Source: Prochlorococcus sp. AG-388-D03
Lineage (GTDB): Bacteria > Cyanobacteriota > Cyanobacteriia > PCC-6307 > Cyanobiaceae
Direction of reading: 5' to 3'
Assembly (NCBI GenBank): GCA_003279875.1
Contig: QCGN01000001.1
Location: forward strand, 62,001 to 126,000
Length of the DNA: 64,000 bases
Made by a program: the position numbers and the translations under genes. This document shows positions 18,423-28,484 of the stretch, one piece after another (positions within the stretch are counted from its first letter, which is position 1; each line of letters opens with the position of its first letter). The notes below the pieces were generated by a model that saw only the letters and a list, made by a program, of their open reading frames with translations, was not told the origin of the DNA and did no database searches.

Positions 18423-19826
18423 ATGGCATTAGTAATTCTCCCAGGTTTAAACAATCTTATTGAAGACATTAGTGAGGAAAAAAAATTACCTCCTCATGTT
18501 GTTGAATCAGCTTTACGTGAAGCCTTGCTTAAAGGTTACGAAAAATACAGAAGGACCTTTTACATTGGCGTAAAAGAGGATCCATTTGATGAAGAATACT
18601 TTAGTAATTTTGATGTGGGATTTGATCTAGATGAAGAAGGTTATCGAATTTTATCAAGTAAAATAATCGTTGAAGAGGTTGAAAGCGAAGATCATCAAAT
18701 TTCTCTTGTTGAAGTAAAGCAAGTTGCAGACGATGCTCAAGTTGGTGATACTGTCGTTTTAGATGTCACTCCAGAAAAAGAGGATTTCGGGAGAATGGCT
18801 GCCTCAACTACGAAGCAAGTATTGGCTCAAAAGTTGAGAGATCAACAAAGAAAAATGATTCAAGAAGAATTCGCAGATTTAGAGGATCCCGTTTTAACAG
18901 CAAGAGTTATAAGATTTGAAAGACAATCAGTAATTATGGGAGTAAGCTCAGGTATTGGAAGACCAGAAGTAGAAGCAGAACTTCCAAAAAGGGATCAATT
19001 GCCAAATGATAATTATAGAGCTAACGCAACATTCAAGGTATTTCTTAAAGAAGTCAGTGAAATAGCTAGAAAAGGGCCACAACTTTTTGTAAGTAGAGCT
19101 AATGCTGGTTTAGTAGTCTATTTATTTGAAAATGAAGTCCCAGAAATTCAGGAAGGTACAGTCAAAATTGTTGCTGTATCAAGAGAAGCTAACCCACCTT
19201 CAAGAGCTGTAGGCCCAAGAACAAAAGTCGCAGTTGATAGTATTGAAAGAGAGGTTGATCCAGTGGGTGCTTGCATCGGAGCAAGAGGAGCAAGAATTCA
19301 GCAAGTAGTTAATGAATTACGAGGGGAAAAAATTGATGTTATTAAGTGGTCATCTGATCCTATTCAATACATACTAAATTCTTTGAGCCCCGCAAAAGTT
19401 GACCTTGTCAGGCTCGTTGATCCAGAAGGACAGCATGCTCATGTTTTAGTTCCTCCTGATCAATTGAGTCTTGCGATAGGAAGAGAAGGTCAAAATGTAC
19501 GCCTAGCGGCTAGATTAACTGGGTGGAAAATAGACGTTAAAAACTCTCATGAATATGACCAAGAAACAGAAGACACTGCGGTAGCAGAATTAATTGTTCA
19601 AAGAGAGGAGGAAGAGCGTCTCCAAAGCGAAGCTGAACAGAGATTGGAGGCAGAGCAAGCAGAGAGAGCAGCAGAAGATGCAAGATTAAGAGAACTTTAT
19701 CCTCTACCTGAAGATGATGAGGAATATGGGGATGAATCATATGAAGAAGAGAATCTTTCCGAAAACAGCAAAATAGCAAATATTAACCCAGATGAAATAA
19801 TGTCTACAGAGGAGAAAACGCGGTGA
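18423..19826 (+). CDS. nusA: Transcription termination/antitermination factor NusA
   Basis: The 467-residue protein has the NusA N-terminal polymerase-binding domain, an S1 domain (about residues 130-200) and two KH domains (DPVGACIGARGARIQQVV and LAIGREGQNVRLAARLTGWKI). It modulates pausing, termination and antitermination by RNA polymerase. After the KH domains there is a short acidic, glutamate-rich coiled segment (residues about 390-467) instead of the AR domains of E. coli NusA, as in other cyanobacteria. Its TGA overlaps the GTG start of ylxR by 4 nt. Confidence 0.95.
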   Translation: MALVILPGLNNLIEDISEEKKLPPHVVESALREALLKGYEKYRRTFYIGVKEDPFDEEYFSNFDVGFDLDEEGYRILSSKIIVEEVESEDHQISLVEVKQVADDAQVGDTVVLDVTPEKEDFGRMAASTTKQVLAQKLRDQQRKMIQEEFADLEDPVLTARVIRFERQSVIMGVSSGIGRPEVEAELPKRDQLPNDNYRANATFKVFLKEVSEIARKGPQLFVSRANAGLVVYLFENEVPEIQEGTVKIVAVSREANPPSRAVGPRTKVAVDSIEREVDPVGACIGARGARIQQVVNELRGEKIDVIKWSSDPIQYILNSLSPAKVDLVRLVDPEGQHAHVLVPPDQLSLAIGREGQNVRLAARLTGWKIDVKNSHEYDQETEDTAVAELIVQREEEERLQSEAEQRLEAEQAERAAEDARLRELYPLPEDDEEYGDESYEEENLSENSKIANINPDEIMSTEEKTR

Positions 19827-20083
19827 TACAAAAAACTCCTGTTATGCGTAAGTGTATTTCCTGCAGGACAACTTTTGATAGAAATAATCTTTTGAAGATT
19901 ACTAAAGATCATAAGTTTGGGATAATGCTAAACCAAGGCATGGGTCGTTCTGCTTACATTTGTAAATCAAAAAAATGTTACACAGATTCCAAACTTCAAA
20001 AAAAGCTGCAAAAAGCTTTAAAAGGCGTTTTAAATCCTGAATTTTTTGATGTTTTAGAGAGGGAAATTGCAAACTATAAATAA
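19823..20083 (+). CDS. ylxR: YlxR family RNA-binding protein
   Basis: An 86-residue basic protein with MRKCISCRTTFDRNNLLKI, the CxxC-containing start of the YlxR fold, and GRSAYICKSKKCY, the second conserved block. YlxR proteins are RNA-binding and are found between nusA and infB in most bacteria; a role as a regulator of RNase P or of gene expression has been proposed. The start is GTG overlapping the nusA stop; an internal ATG eight codons later is a possible alternative. It is followed by infB after 72 nt. Confidence 0.9.
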   Translation: MIQKTPVMRKCISCRTTFDRNNLLKITKDHKFGIMLNQGMGRSAYICKSKKCYTDSKLQKKLQKALKGVLNPEFFDVLEREIANYK

Positions 20084-20155
20084 CTATCCCAAAAGAGCAT
20101 ATAATTAAAACTACATGCTCTAAAAATTTCAAAAAAAGAGTAACTTTTAGAATAC

Positions 20156-23100
20156 ATGACTATCAGCGATAAAATCAGAGTTTATGAACTTTCCAGAGAT
20201 TTGAAACTGGAAAACAAAGATATATTGGATGCTGCTCAAAAACTTTCAATATCAGTCAAAAGTCACAGTAGTTCAATGAGCTTAGAGGATGCAAGAAAAA
20301 TAAAAAATCTTATCAATAACAAAAATTCAGGTAAAAAAATACTTTCTGTAAGTAAATCTTCATTCAAAGCTACGAATGAACAACAAAAAAATATTGATGA
20401 TAAAAACAAAGATATCAAGTCTCATGTAAATCCCCCGAATCAAGAGAAGTCCTCAAAAGAAAGTTTAAATAAAAAACCCCTTTTAATTAAGCCTATTAAT
20501 AAGCAGGGAAATTCATTAATAAGCTCAAATAAAAAAAATACAACTAAACTTAAAAATCCAAATCCCCCTTCAATTGTCTCTAACCGTCAATCTCAGGAGC
20601 CTTCAAATACTCAAAATAAAGCTAATAATCCAATCAAAACAGCAAATCTAAAGGATAAACAAGAGCAAACAAAAAATTTCCAAGACAAAAAATCTTTTAA
20701 TAATATTTCAGATCCAACAACAAAAAGCCCTGCAAGACCACCTATTCAACTAATTGAAAAACCTAAAAATTTAACAACTTCCAATAAAGATATAGATGCT
20801 AATAAAAAAAATAACTCTTTAAATCAAAGACCTCAACCATCAAATAGATTAAATATTAATAATAATTTTCCTACTAAAAAGAATTTAAATAAACCTCGCA
20901 TTAAAAATACACCTGAACTAGTTGGAGCACCGATCAGAAGAGAAGACCCTAAAACTAACTTAAATAGACAAAATTCTAATACCAGGCAACCTCCATCTAA
21001 TACAAAGGCTTCTGCAAATAGACCTGGCATGCCTAATAGACAACAAGTGTCTATTAGACCAGGGAATCCAAATAGACAAGGTGTTCCTAATAGAACAGGA
21101 GGAGGCCAGAATAGACAAGGTGTTCCTAATAGAACAGGAGGGGGTCAAAATAGGCAGGGCGCACCAAATAGACCTGGGAACCCATACAGACAGGGGGATC
21201 CAAATAGACAGGGTGTTCCTAATAGAGCAGGAGGGGGTCAAAATAGGCAGGGCGCACCAAATAGACAAGGAGGATCCTATAGACAAGGAGATTTCAGCAG
21301 GGCTGGGTCTAAATTCAATAATCAAAGCCCTTCAGGTATTAGGAAGCCGGTATCACCTAATGAATTGATGCAGCTACAGAAAACGAATGCCTCAGATAAA
21401 GAAAAACTTAATAGATCTAATTTTGAAACCCAAAAAGTTGAGGCACCTAAACAGAAGGCAAAGGCACCTAATAGTCGTTTAAATACATCCCCTCCGGCAA
21501 AGAAACCACCTCATAGATCATTTGCAAACAACTCTAAGAAACCTGGGAGATCAGATTGGGACGATAGCGCAAAGCTAGAAGCATTAAGAAATAAAAATCC
21601 GCAGAAACAAAGACAAAAAGTACATATTATTGGTGAAAATGATGATTCATTAACCTCTGAAACTAGTGGCTACTCAGGAGAAAAGGTTTCAATATTATCT
21701 GCTAGTTTAGCGCGTCCAAAAAAAGAAAAATCTGAAGAACCAAAATTACAAAAATCTACAAGACAATTCAAGAAAAAGAATAAAGAGACTACTAGGCAAA
21801 GACAAAAGAGAAGGGCTATGGAACTAAGAGCAGCCAAGGATGCCAAACAAGTAAGACCTGAGATGATTATTGTACCTGAAGATAATTTAACAGTTCAAGA
21901 ATTAGCCGATAAGCTAAGTCTTGAAAGTTCTGAAATAATAAAGTCTCTATTCTTCAAAGGCATTACAGCTACAGTTACTCAATCACTCGATTTAGCAACT
22001 ATCGAGACTGTGGCAGAAGAATTTGGAGTACCCGTCTTACAAGATGATGTTGAAGAAGCTGCTAAAAAAACAGTTGACATGATTGAAACTGATGATATTG
22101 AGAGTCTTATTAAAAGGCCTCCCGTCATAACAGTTATGGGTCACGTTGACCATGGTAAAACAAGTCTTTTAGATTCCATAAGAGAATCCAGAGTGGCTTC
22201 TGGAGAGGCAGGTGGAATAACTCAACATATAGGAGCCTATCAAGTTGAATTTGAGCACGAATCAAAAAAGAAAAAGCTAACTTTTCTTGATACACCAGGT
22301 CATGAAGCGTTTACCGCCATGCGTGCAAGAGGGACAAAAGTTACTGACGTAGCAGTACTTGTAGTAGCCGCTGATGATGGTTGTAGACCTCAAACACTTG
22401 AAGCTATTAGTCATGCAAGAGCTGCAAAAGTACCAATAGTTGTAGCTATAAACAAAATTGATAAAGAAGGAGCTTCTCCAGATAGAGTTAAACAAGAGTT
22501 ATCAGAAAAAGATTTAATTGCAGAAGATTGGGGTGGAGACGTAGTGATGGTTCCAGTCAGCGCAATAAAAAAACAAAATATTGATAAATTATTGGAGATG
22601 ATCTTATTAGTCTCTGAAGTTGAAGATCTCCAAGCAAATCCAAAAAGATTAGCAAAAGGGACCGTTATTGAAGCCCATTTAGATAAAGCAAAAGGTCCTG
22701 TTGCGACTTTATTAGTACAGAACGGAACATTAAAAGCCGGAGATGTTTTAGCTGCTGGTTCAGTCCTTGGAAAAATCAGAGCAATGGTTGATGAACACGG
22801 AAATAGAATTAAAGAAGCGGGACCTTCCTGTCCAGTAGAAGCCCTCGGATTTAGCGAAGTACCCACAGCAGGTGATGAATTTGAAGTTCATCCTGATGAG
22901 AAAACTGCCAGAGCTATTGTAGGAGAAAGAGCTACTGATGCAAGAGCAACAAAATTAGCCCAGCAAATGGCATCTAGAAGGGTGAGCTTGTCATCTTTGT
23001 CTACTCAAGCAAATGATGGTGAACTGAAAGAATTAAATCTAATTCTTAAAGCAGATGTCCAAGGTAGTGTAGAAGCTATATTAGGTGCATTAGAACAATT

Positions 23101-23641
23101 ACCAAAAAATGAAGTTCAGGTAAGAGTTCTCCTGTCCGCACCAGGAGAAATAACTGAGACTGATATAGATCTTGCAGCTGCTTCTGGCTCAGTAATAATT
23201 GGATTCAATACATCATTAGCCTCTGGAGCCAAAAGAGCAGCTGACTCAAATAATGTTGACATAAGAGAGTATGAAGTTATCTATAAACTTTTAGAGGATA
23301 TTCAATCAGCGATGGAAGGACTACTTGAGCCTGATCTAGTTGAAGAATCTCTAGGTCAAGCTGAAGTAAGAGCGACTTTTGCAGTTGGGAAAGGAGCTAT
23401 TGCTGGTTGCTATATACAAAGTGGTAAGTTGCAAAGAAATTGTTCTTTAAGAGTGCTTAGATCAGATAAAGTAATTTTTGAAGGTAATTTGGATTCTCTG
23501 AAAAGATCTAAAGATGATGTCAAAGAAGTAAATACAGGTTTTGAATGTGGAGTTGGATGTGATAAATTCTCAACGTGGAATGAAGGAGATATTATAGAAG
23601 CATTCAAATTTGTCACTAAAAAAAGGACTTTAAATAAATAA
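20156..23641 (+). CDS. infB: Translation initiation factor IF-2
   Basis: The 1161-residue GTPase places initiator tRNA on the 30S subunit. A first IF2_N domain occupies residues 1-60 and a second lies near residue 577 ([17 protein letters not shown]). Between them, residues 60-570 are low-complexity and almost certainly disordered, rich in Asn, Lys, Pro, Gln and Arg. The G domain begins near residue 660 with [12 protein letters not shown] (G1), DTPGHEAF near 711 (G3) and NKID near 764 (G4). Domains II-IV follow to the C-terminus. The N-terminal extension is long even for cyanobacteria and contains tandem repeats (see the repeat entry). It ends the rimP operon and converges with a DUF3493 gene. 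Confidence 0.97.
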   Translation: MTISDKIRVYELSRDLKLENKDILDAAQKLSISVKSHSSSMSLEDARKIKNLINNKNSGKKILSVSKSSFKATNEQQKNIDDKNKDIKSHVNPPNQEKSSKESLNKKPLLIKPINKQGNSLISSNKKNTTKLKNPNPPSIVSNRQSQEPSNTQNKANNPIKTANLKDKQEQTKNFQDKKSFNNISDPTTKSPARPPIQLIEKPKNLTTSNKDIDANKKNNSLNQRPQPSNRLNINNNFPTKKNLNKPRIKNTPELVGAPIRREDPKTNLNRQNSNTRQPPSNTKASANRPGMPNRQQVSIRPGNPNRQGVPNRTGGGQNRQGVPNRTGGGQNRQGAPNRPGNPYRQGDPNRQGVPNRAGGGQNRQGAPNRQGGSYRQGDFSRAGSKFNNQSPSGIRKPVSPNELMQLQKTNASDKEKLNRSNFETQKVEAPKQKAKAPNSRLNTSPPAKKPPHRSFANNSKKPGRSDWDDSAKLEALRNKNPQKQRQKVHIIGENDDSLTSETSGYSGEKVSILSASLARPKKEKSEEPKLQKSTRQFKKKNKETTRQRQKRRAMELRAAKDAKQVRPEMIIVPEDNLTVQELADKLSLESSEIIKSLFFKGITATVTQSLDLATIETVAEEFGVPVLQDDVEEAAKKTVDMIETDDIESLIKRPPVITVMGHVDHGKTSLLDSIRESRVASGEAGGITQHIGAYQVEFEHESKKKKLTFLDTPGHEAFTAMRARGTKVTDVAVLVVAADDGCRPQTLEAISHARAAKVPIVVAINKIDKEGASPDRVKQELSEKDLIAEDWGGDVVMVPVSAIKKQNIDKLLEMILLVSEVEDLQANPKRLAKGTVIEAHLDKAKGPVATLLVQNGTLKAGDVLAAGSVLGKIRAMVDEHGNRIKEAGPSCPVEALGFSEVPTAGDEFEVHPDEKTARAIVGERATDARATKLAQQMASRRVSLSSLSTQANDGELKELNLILKADVQGSVEAILGALEQLPKNEVQVRVLLSAPGEITETDIDLAAASGSVIIGFNTSLASGAKRAADSNNVDIREYEVIYKLLEDIQSAMEGLLEPDLVEESLGQAEVRATFAVGKGAIAGCYIQSGKLQRNCSLRVLRSDKVIFEGNLDSLKRSKDDVKEVNTGFECGVGCDKFSTWNEGDIIEAFKFVTKKRTLNK
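21080..21250 (+). repeat. 39-nt tandem repeats inside infB encoding [14 protein letters not shown]
   Basis: Two adjacent 39-nt units (21080-21118 and 21119-21157) and a third copy at 21212-21250 encode the 13-residue unit [13 protein letters not shown], with related shorter units ([18 protein letters not shown]) between and after. The units differ by only a few bases, so duplication is recent and unequal crossing-over can change copy number. They fall in the disordered linker of IF-2 and are predicted to be basic and glycine-rich, resembling RGG/RQG-type RNA-binding tails. Confidence 0.9.
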
Positions 23642-23642
23642 C

Positions 23643-23882
23643 TTAATTTTCTTTATTTCTTTCAAGAAATAATAGGAAAGGAAATAATACACAAGCTCCT
23701 AATTGTATTAGGAGATTATTTTGCTGAATTTCGTTACCACTAGCAATTTTCGAAAGCATTATGAAAAGACCTAAAAAGGCTGAGCCTGTAAATGCTATCC
23801 ATAATACTTTTCTTAACCCTTTATATGGAGCCTGCGACTCCTTAAGTAATTTTTTCTTTAATTCAGGATCAATTTTTGACAT
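23643..23882 (-). CDS. DUF3493 small membrane protein
   Basis: A 79-residue protein with a soluble N-terminus containing ELKKKLLKESQAPYKGLRKVLW and two predicted transmembrane helices (VLWIAFTGSAFLGLFIML and LLIQLGACVLFPFLLFL). The KESQAPYKGLRK segment before the first helix is typical of the DUF3493 family found in cyanobacteria and chloroplasts, where a homologue is linked to photosystem assembly. It is convergent with infB (1 nt between stops). Function here is unproved. Confidence 0.75.
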   Translation of the reverse strand: MSKIDPELKKKLLKESQAPYKGLRKVLWIAFTGSAFLGLFIMLSKIASGNEIQQNNLLIQLGACVLFPFLLFLERNKEN

Positions 23883-23935
23883 TAATTATTTCAAATATAA
23901 AATTATTCTATATGAAAATTTCAAGATTTTATATT

Positions 23936-24007
23936 GCCGATATAGCTCAGCGGAAGAGCAACTGTCTCGTAAACAGTAGGTCATTGGTTCAATTCCGATT
24001 ATCGGCA
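23936..24007 (+). tRNA. trnT: tRNA-Thr (CGU)
   Basis: The 72-nt sequence folds as a cloverleaf: acceptor GCCGATA paired with TATCGGC, D-arm AGCTC...GAGC, anticodon stem CTGT/ACAG with loop CTCGTAA (anticodon CGT), and T-arm with GGTTCAATTCC. The discriminator base is A and CCA is not encoded. It reads ACG codons. It lies directly upstream of the envelope glycosyltransferase genes. Confidence 0.95.
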
Positions 24008-24032
24008 TTTATTTAAATTTTTTATTAAAAAT

Positions 24033-25592
24033 ATGATTGAAAAGAATAATAATTTTAGAAAAATTTTAAAAATTTGTCTTTTTATTCCTCTTACTTTCTA
24101 TTACGGAAAAAGAAGTTATATAGCTTTTGATGAAGGATTTTATGCTTTGCAAGCGAGATGGATACTAGAAAAAGGTAACTGGACAATTCCATTATGGTGG
24201 GACGAATATGTTTTGGATAGAACAAATGGATTACAAGTTTTAATCGCAAAATCACAAGAAATATTCGGCAGAAATCTTTTCGCTGCATATTTACCAACAA
24301 CAATTGCAGCAATATTAATGTTATTCATAACCTTTAAATTACATGAAGAATTTTTTGATAAAAATTATGCAATAGTATCTCCACTCATACTTTCTACAAC
24401 ATATCTATGGTTTGACTACTCTCATTTAGCTACTCAAGATCTGATTTACTCTTGCTTGGTAACTATTGGAGTATTTTCTCTAGTTAAAATCAAAAAAAAT
24501 AATAGCAATTTCTATATTTTACTTTTTGGTCTTTGGATAGGTTTAGCTTTCATGATGAAGACTTTTCTTGTCGCTGTTCCTCTTGCCGCACTATCACCAT
24601 TGGTATTATCAAAAAGAAATTTATTATTTGATAAATTCTTTTGGCTTGGATTAATAATTGGATTTATTCCATTTCTAATATGGGCTTATTCTATAAACTT
24701 CTATTTAGATCAGAGTATTATCTTTTACCTGTTTGGGAAATTTAATTTTCTTGCTAATAAAAATGATTCTACAAATCCTTTTTATTATTATTTTTGGAAC
24801 ATTCCAATAACATACTTACCATGGAGCATATTTTCTATTGTAGGTTTAATTTCAAATATTTTAGAAAATAAAAATAAAAATAAAATATATATCTTAACTT
24901 TTTTTCCTATAATTTTAATACTAATAATAAGTATTTTTTCTACAAAAACACCCTATTACCCTCTTCAAATATCTTCAATCCTATCTTTAAATTCATATAT
25001 TGGTATTAAATATTTATTCGGTTCAAAAAGATATAAATCTATATTCGTTTTTATTACATCAAAATTTGTACCTTTGCTAATCATTGCCTTAATTATTACA
25101 TATTTTATTTTCTTCAAAAGTGCTTTAAATTTTACAGTAAAAGAAAATATATTCATTATTTTAGGATTAATATTATTTGCGATGGCTTGGTCTTTTATAA
25201 AAGATAAAAGTAACCTCAAAGAGATTTTTATATCTTTAATTATTGGTCCTTATCTATTAACATCATTACTATTGCAGTCAGGTTTATTTACAGATCGATC
25301 AAGAGAATTAAGAGAAACTATGGAGTATCTCTCTTCATTAAACAACCTGAAGAATCAAATCATTAAGGTTGATAAAAATTACACTGGGAATGAAAAAGCA
25401 CAATCAAAAATAATAAGAATTTCTCTCCTAACTCCTAATTTAGGAGATGGTATTGAAAGCATAGAAAAAATGAACCCCTCTGATTTAGCATGGTCTACTG
25501 TTTCTTCAAAGGAACTAGATGAATCTGATTCTTATCAAATAGTTTACGATTATGAAATTTTGTCGCCTTGGAAATTAATCAGAAAAAATTGA
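24033..25592 (+). CDS. GT39/ArnT-like membrane glycosyltransferase
   Basis: The 519-residue protein has many transmembrane helices (about 10-12 by eye) and begins with a hydrophobic segment followed by the luminal/periplasmic loop FDEGFYALQARWILEKGNW, where Asp33-Glu34 is the DE motif of the PMT/ArnT family. A W-N-x-P-x-T-Y-L-P-W segment (residues about 250-260) is also typical. Such enzymes transfer a sugar from a polyprenyl-phosphate donor to a lipid, glycan or protein on the outer face of the membrane. The acceptor is unknown. It starts 25 nt after tRNA-Thr and is followed at 40 nt by a GT2 gene. Confidence 0.82.
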   Translation: MIEKNNNFRKILKICLFIPLTFYYGKRSYIAFDEGFYALQARWILEKGNWTIPLWWDEYVLDRTNGLQVLIAKSQEIFGRNLFAAYLPTTIAAILMLFITFKLHEEFFDKNYAIVSPLILSTTYLWFDYSHLATQDLIYSCLVTIGVFSLVKIKKNNSNFYILLFGLWIGLAFMMKTFLVAVPLAALSPLVLSKRNLLFDKFFWLGLIIGFIPFLIWAYSINFYLDQSIIFYLFGKFNFLANKNDSTNPFYYYFWNIPITYLPWSIFSIVGLISNILENKNKNKIYILTFFPIILILIISIFSTKTPYYPLQISSILSLNSYIGIKYLFGSKRYKSIFVFITSKFVPLLIIALIITYFIFFKSALNFTVKENIFIILGLILFAMAWSFIKDKSNLKEIFISLIIGPYLLTSLLLQSGLFTDRSRELRETMEYLSSLNNLKNQIIKVDKNYTGNEKAQSKIIRISLLTPNLGDGIESIEKMNPSDLAWSTVSSKELDESDSYQIVYDYEILSPWKLIRKN

Positions 25593-25632
25593 TAAGTTTA
25601 TATTAAAATTATCCTTATGAAAAATTAATTCA

Positions 25633-26724
25633 ATGAAATCTGTAAATACATGGAATCTATCAAATAATAAAATTCACCAATTATTTAAAGATAATAATGA
25701 GTTCATTTCTCTTAAAGTAAGAGGTAATACTTGGGAACCAATTACAAGATGGCTTAAATTAGATTCTAGAATATTTAAAGGAACAACTAACAAAGCAAGA
25801 ATTACTATATGTGATATAGAATCGTTAGCTGAAATTTATAATTACAGATCTATAAGATGGAAAGCAAAAAAGTTAACTCCAATTCCAACTAAATTAATTC
25901 CTCAATTTATAAAAAATACTTTCCGTAAGGTACCAATAATTAAGCAACTTGCTTTTGAACTAGAAATTATATTTTATAAATATCAGGAAAAAAAAGGTGA
26001 TCATTTGATTTCAATAGTTATTCCTGCAAGAAATGAAGAGGGTAATAGGGAACTACTAATAGAAGCTTTAAATAAATTTAAAAAAATTCCCAATAAAATA
26101 GAAATAATATTTGTGGAGGGAAACAGTAAAGATAACACTTTTCAAATGCTAGAACAGCTAACTAAAGATTTCTCAAATAGCTTCCAAATATATCTTTTAA
26201 AACAAACTTCTAAGGGTAAGAAAAATGCTGTTGTTGAAGGTTTCAATATTTCAACTGGTGAAACTTTGGCAATTATAGATAGCGACTTCACCGTAGACGT
26301 AAATGATAGTATCGATGCAATAATGCAATCTACGAAAAATGAGAATATTCTAGTTAACTGCTCTAGAACAACATTCCCAATGGAAAAAGATGCAATGAGA
26401 TGGGCTAATTATATCGGCAATAGATGTTTTGCTTTATTTTTATCGATATTAATCAATAAACCAATTTCAGATTCACTATGCGGAACAAAAGTTTTCTCAA
26501 GGAAGTTTTTCAATTTGATGAAAAAAAATGGTAGTTGGGAATCTAAATCAGATCCTTTTGGGGATTTTACGATAATTTTTGAAGCAGCAAATAATAATAT
26601 TAAAATCCTTAATTACCCTGTTAGATATTATGCAAGAAAATCTGGAGCACCAAATATATCAAGATGGGTAGATGGCATTAAACTTCTTAAGGTGTGTTGG
26701 ATATACATGATTTCTGACCTCTAA
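25633..26724 (+). CDS. GT2 glycosyltransferase with a truncated methyltransferase-like N-terminus
   Basis: Residues 125-340 are a GT-A fold: ISIVIPARNEEGN, IEIIFVEGNSKDNTF, the metal-binding IIDSDFTVD, and SLCGTKVFSRKFF and FGDFTIIFEAANNN. These are the signatures of a GT2 group commonly fused behind a class I SAM methyltransferase. Residues 1-120 (NTWEPITRWLK, then IESLAEIYNY and a K/P-rich linker) resemble the last third of that methyltransferase domain, from its N-x-x-WEP strand on; the SAM-binding DxGxG half is missing, and only 40 nt separate this gene from the previous one. I infer a fusion that lost its methyltransferase head and kept the transferase. The likely donor would be a nucleotide sugar and the acceptor a polyprenyl phosphate or lipid. 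Confidence 0.78.
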   Translation: MKSVNTWNLSNNKIHQLFKDNNEFISLKVRGNTWEPITRWLKLDSRIFKGTTNKARITICDIESLAEIYNYRSIRWKAKKLTPIPTKLIPQFIKNTFRKVPIIKQLAFELEIIFYKYQEKKGDHLISIVIPARNEEGNRELLIEALNKFKKIPNKIEIIFVEGNSKDNTFQMLEQLTKDFSNSFQIYLLKQTSKGKKNAVVEGFNISTGETLAIIDSDFTVDVNDSIDAIMQSTKNENILVNCSRTTFPMEKDAMRWANYIGNRCFALFLSILINKPISDSLCGTKVFSRKFFNLMKKNGSWESKSDPFGDFTIIFEAANNNIKILNYPVRYYARKSGAPNISRWVDGIKLLKVCWIYMISDL

Positions 26725-26829
26725 TACAAAAAATAATTTTAATTTTTTGGAAATAAGTTTATAAAAGTTCACCGAAAGGGTAATAAAATAGTTAGATTCT
26801 TAATGTGAGATCATTATTAAATCTCTTTT

Positions 26830-28449
26830 ATGGAGTTTAAGTTTCCTTTAAAAAAAATAACAAGTAATAATAATAGAGAAATATTCAACAAAATTCTCAT
26901 TGTTAGACTTCCATGTAATCCGATATTCCCTATAGGACCTGTTTATTTGGCGGATCATATTAATAAGTGCTTCCCAAAAATAGAGCAACAATTCATTGAT
27001 TTAGCAATAGTACCTTCAAACAATATTTCTAAATACCTAAAAAGAAAAATTGATCAATTTAGACCTCATTTAATAATTTTTTCTTGGAGAGATATACAAA
27101 TATACGCCCCAGTTGACGGAAGAAGCGGTAATCCCTTACAAAACTCATTTGAAGTTTTCTACTCAAATAATATTTTTAAAAAAATTCGAGGCGCTTGGGG
27201 AGGCCTAAAGTTAATAACATCACATTATGGAGAAATAAATAGAAATACATCTTTGGTGAAAATGGGACTAAAAAGAGCTAAAAAATATAATAAATCAGTA
27301 AAAGTTATTTTAGGAGGAGGGGCCGTCAGTGTGTTCTACGAGCAGCTAAGTAATTTATTACCAAAAGGCACAGTGATTTCTATTGGAGAAGGTGAAAACC
27401 TAATTGAAAAGGTTATCAAAGGTAATTCTATTGAAGAAGAAAGATGTTATCTTGCTGGGCAAAAACCAAGAAACAAATTAATACATGAACAGCCATCTGG
27501 AACTGTTAAAACAGCTTGTAATTACAAATACATTAAATCTATTTGGGCTGAATTTGATTGGTATATAGAAGGTGGTGATTATTATGTAGGAGTTCAAACA
27601 AAAAGGGGTTGTCCACATAATTGTTGTTTTTGCGTTTATACAGTAGTAGAGGGCAAGAAAGTTCGAGTTAATCCCGTACAAGAAGTGATAAAAGAAATAA
27701 AGCAACTTTATGAAATGGGTGTGAGAGGTTTTTGGTTTACTGATGCTCAATTTATTCCAACAAGAAAAAATATAAAGGATGCTAAATTACTTCTTCAAGC
27801 TATAAAAGATCAAGGTTGGAATGATATCAAATGGGCAGCTTACATTAGAGCAGATAATATTGATCGCGAATTAGCTCAATTAATGGTTGATACAGGAATG
27901 AGTTATTTTGAGATAGGCATTACATCTGGTTCTCAAGAACTTGTTAGAAAAATGAGGTTAGCCTACAACCTCAGAACAGTACTAGAAAATTGTAGGATGC
28001 TTGTAGACGCAGGATTTAGGAATCATGTCTCAGTCAACTACTCATTTAATGTTTTTAATGAAACCCCAAATACAATTAAACAAACTGTTGCTTACCATAG
28101 AGAGTTAGAAAATATATTTGGCAAAGGTTTAGTAGATCCAGCAATATTTTTTATAGGTTTACAACCACATACCCTGCTAGAAAAGTACGCTTTGGAAAAT
28201 AATATATTAAAGCCTAATTACAATCCTATGAGTATGATGCCATGGACAGCAAGAAAACTTTTATGGAACCCTGGCCCTCTTGGTAAAAAGCTAGGAGAAG
28301 TATGTTTAGAAGCTTTTGATAATAAAGATGACGAATTTGGAAAAACAGTTATTAATATTTTGGAGAGAAATTATGGCAAGTCATCATTAGATGATTCTTT
28401 AAAAGTTCGTAAATTATCAGAAAGAAAGCTAACAGCAGCAAAACTTTAA
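26830..28449 (+). CDS. B12-binding-fold radical SAM enzyme of unknown substrate
   Basis: The 539-residue protein has an N-terminal Rossmann-like cobalamin-binding-type domain (residues about 20-200: RLPCNPIFPIGPVYLADHI, VILGGGAVSV, VISIGEGENLIEKVI) and then a radical SAM domain with Cys261, Cys265 and Cys268 in RGCPHNCCFCVY, followed by FWFTDAQFIP and ISSGS-like ITSGSQELVRKM. No D-x-H-x-x-G motif is visible, so if cobalamin is bound it is not in the His-on form. Family members perform methylations, ring contractions and similar steps. It begins 105 nt after the GT2 gene on the same strand and converges with clpS. Its substrate cannot be named. Confidence 0.8.
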   Translation: MEFKFPLKKITSNNNREIFNKILIVRLPCNPIFPIGPVYLADHINKCFPKIEQQFIDLAIVPSNNISKYLKRKIDQFRPHLIIFSWRDIQIYAPVDGRSGNPLQNSFEVFYSNNIFKKIRGAWGGLKLITSHYGEINRNTSLVKMGLKRAKKYNKSVKVILGGGAVSVFYEQLSNLLPKGTVISIGEGENLIEKVIKGNSIEEERCYLAGQKPRNKLIHEQPSGTVKTACNYKYIKSIWAEFDWYIEGGDYYVGVQTKRGCPHNCCFCVYTVVEGKKVRVNPVQEVIKEIKQLYEMGVRGFWFTDAQFIPTRKNIKDAKLLLQAIKDQGWNDIKWAAYIRADNIDRELAQLMVDTGMSYFEIGITSGSQELVRKMRLAYNLRTVLENCRMLVDAGFRNHVSVNYSFNVFNETPNTIKQTVAYHRELENIFGKGLVDPAIFFIGLQPHTLLEKYALENNILKPNYNPMSMMPWTARKLLWNPGPLGKKLGEVCLEAFDNKDDEFGKTVINILERNYGKSSLDDSLKVRKLSERKLTAAKL

Positions 28450-28484
28450 AGGGATATTCATTTAATTAACTACTAATAAGCTGA

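Noticed and set aside
21081-21368. Plus-strand frame overlapping the infB repeats (95 codons)
   Set aside because: It is only an alternate reading of the 39-nt repeat units inside infB, whose frame and motifs are certain.
22277-22866. Minus-strand frames within infB
   Set aside because: Antisense shadows of the IF-2 G domain.
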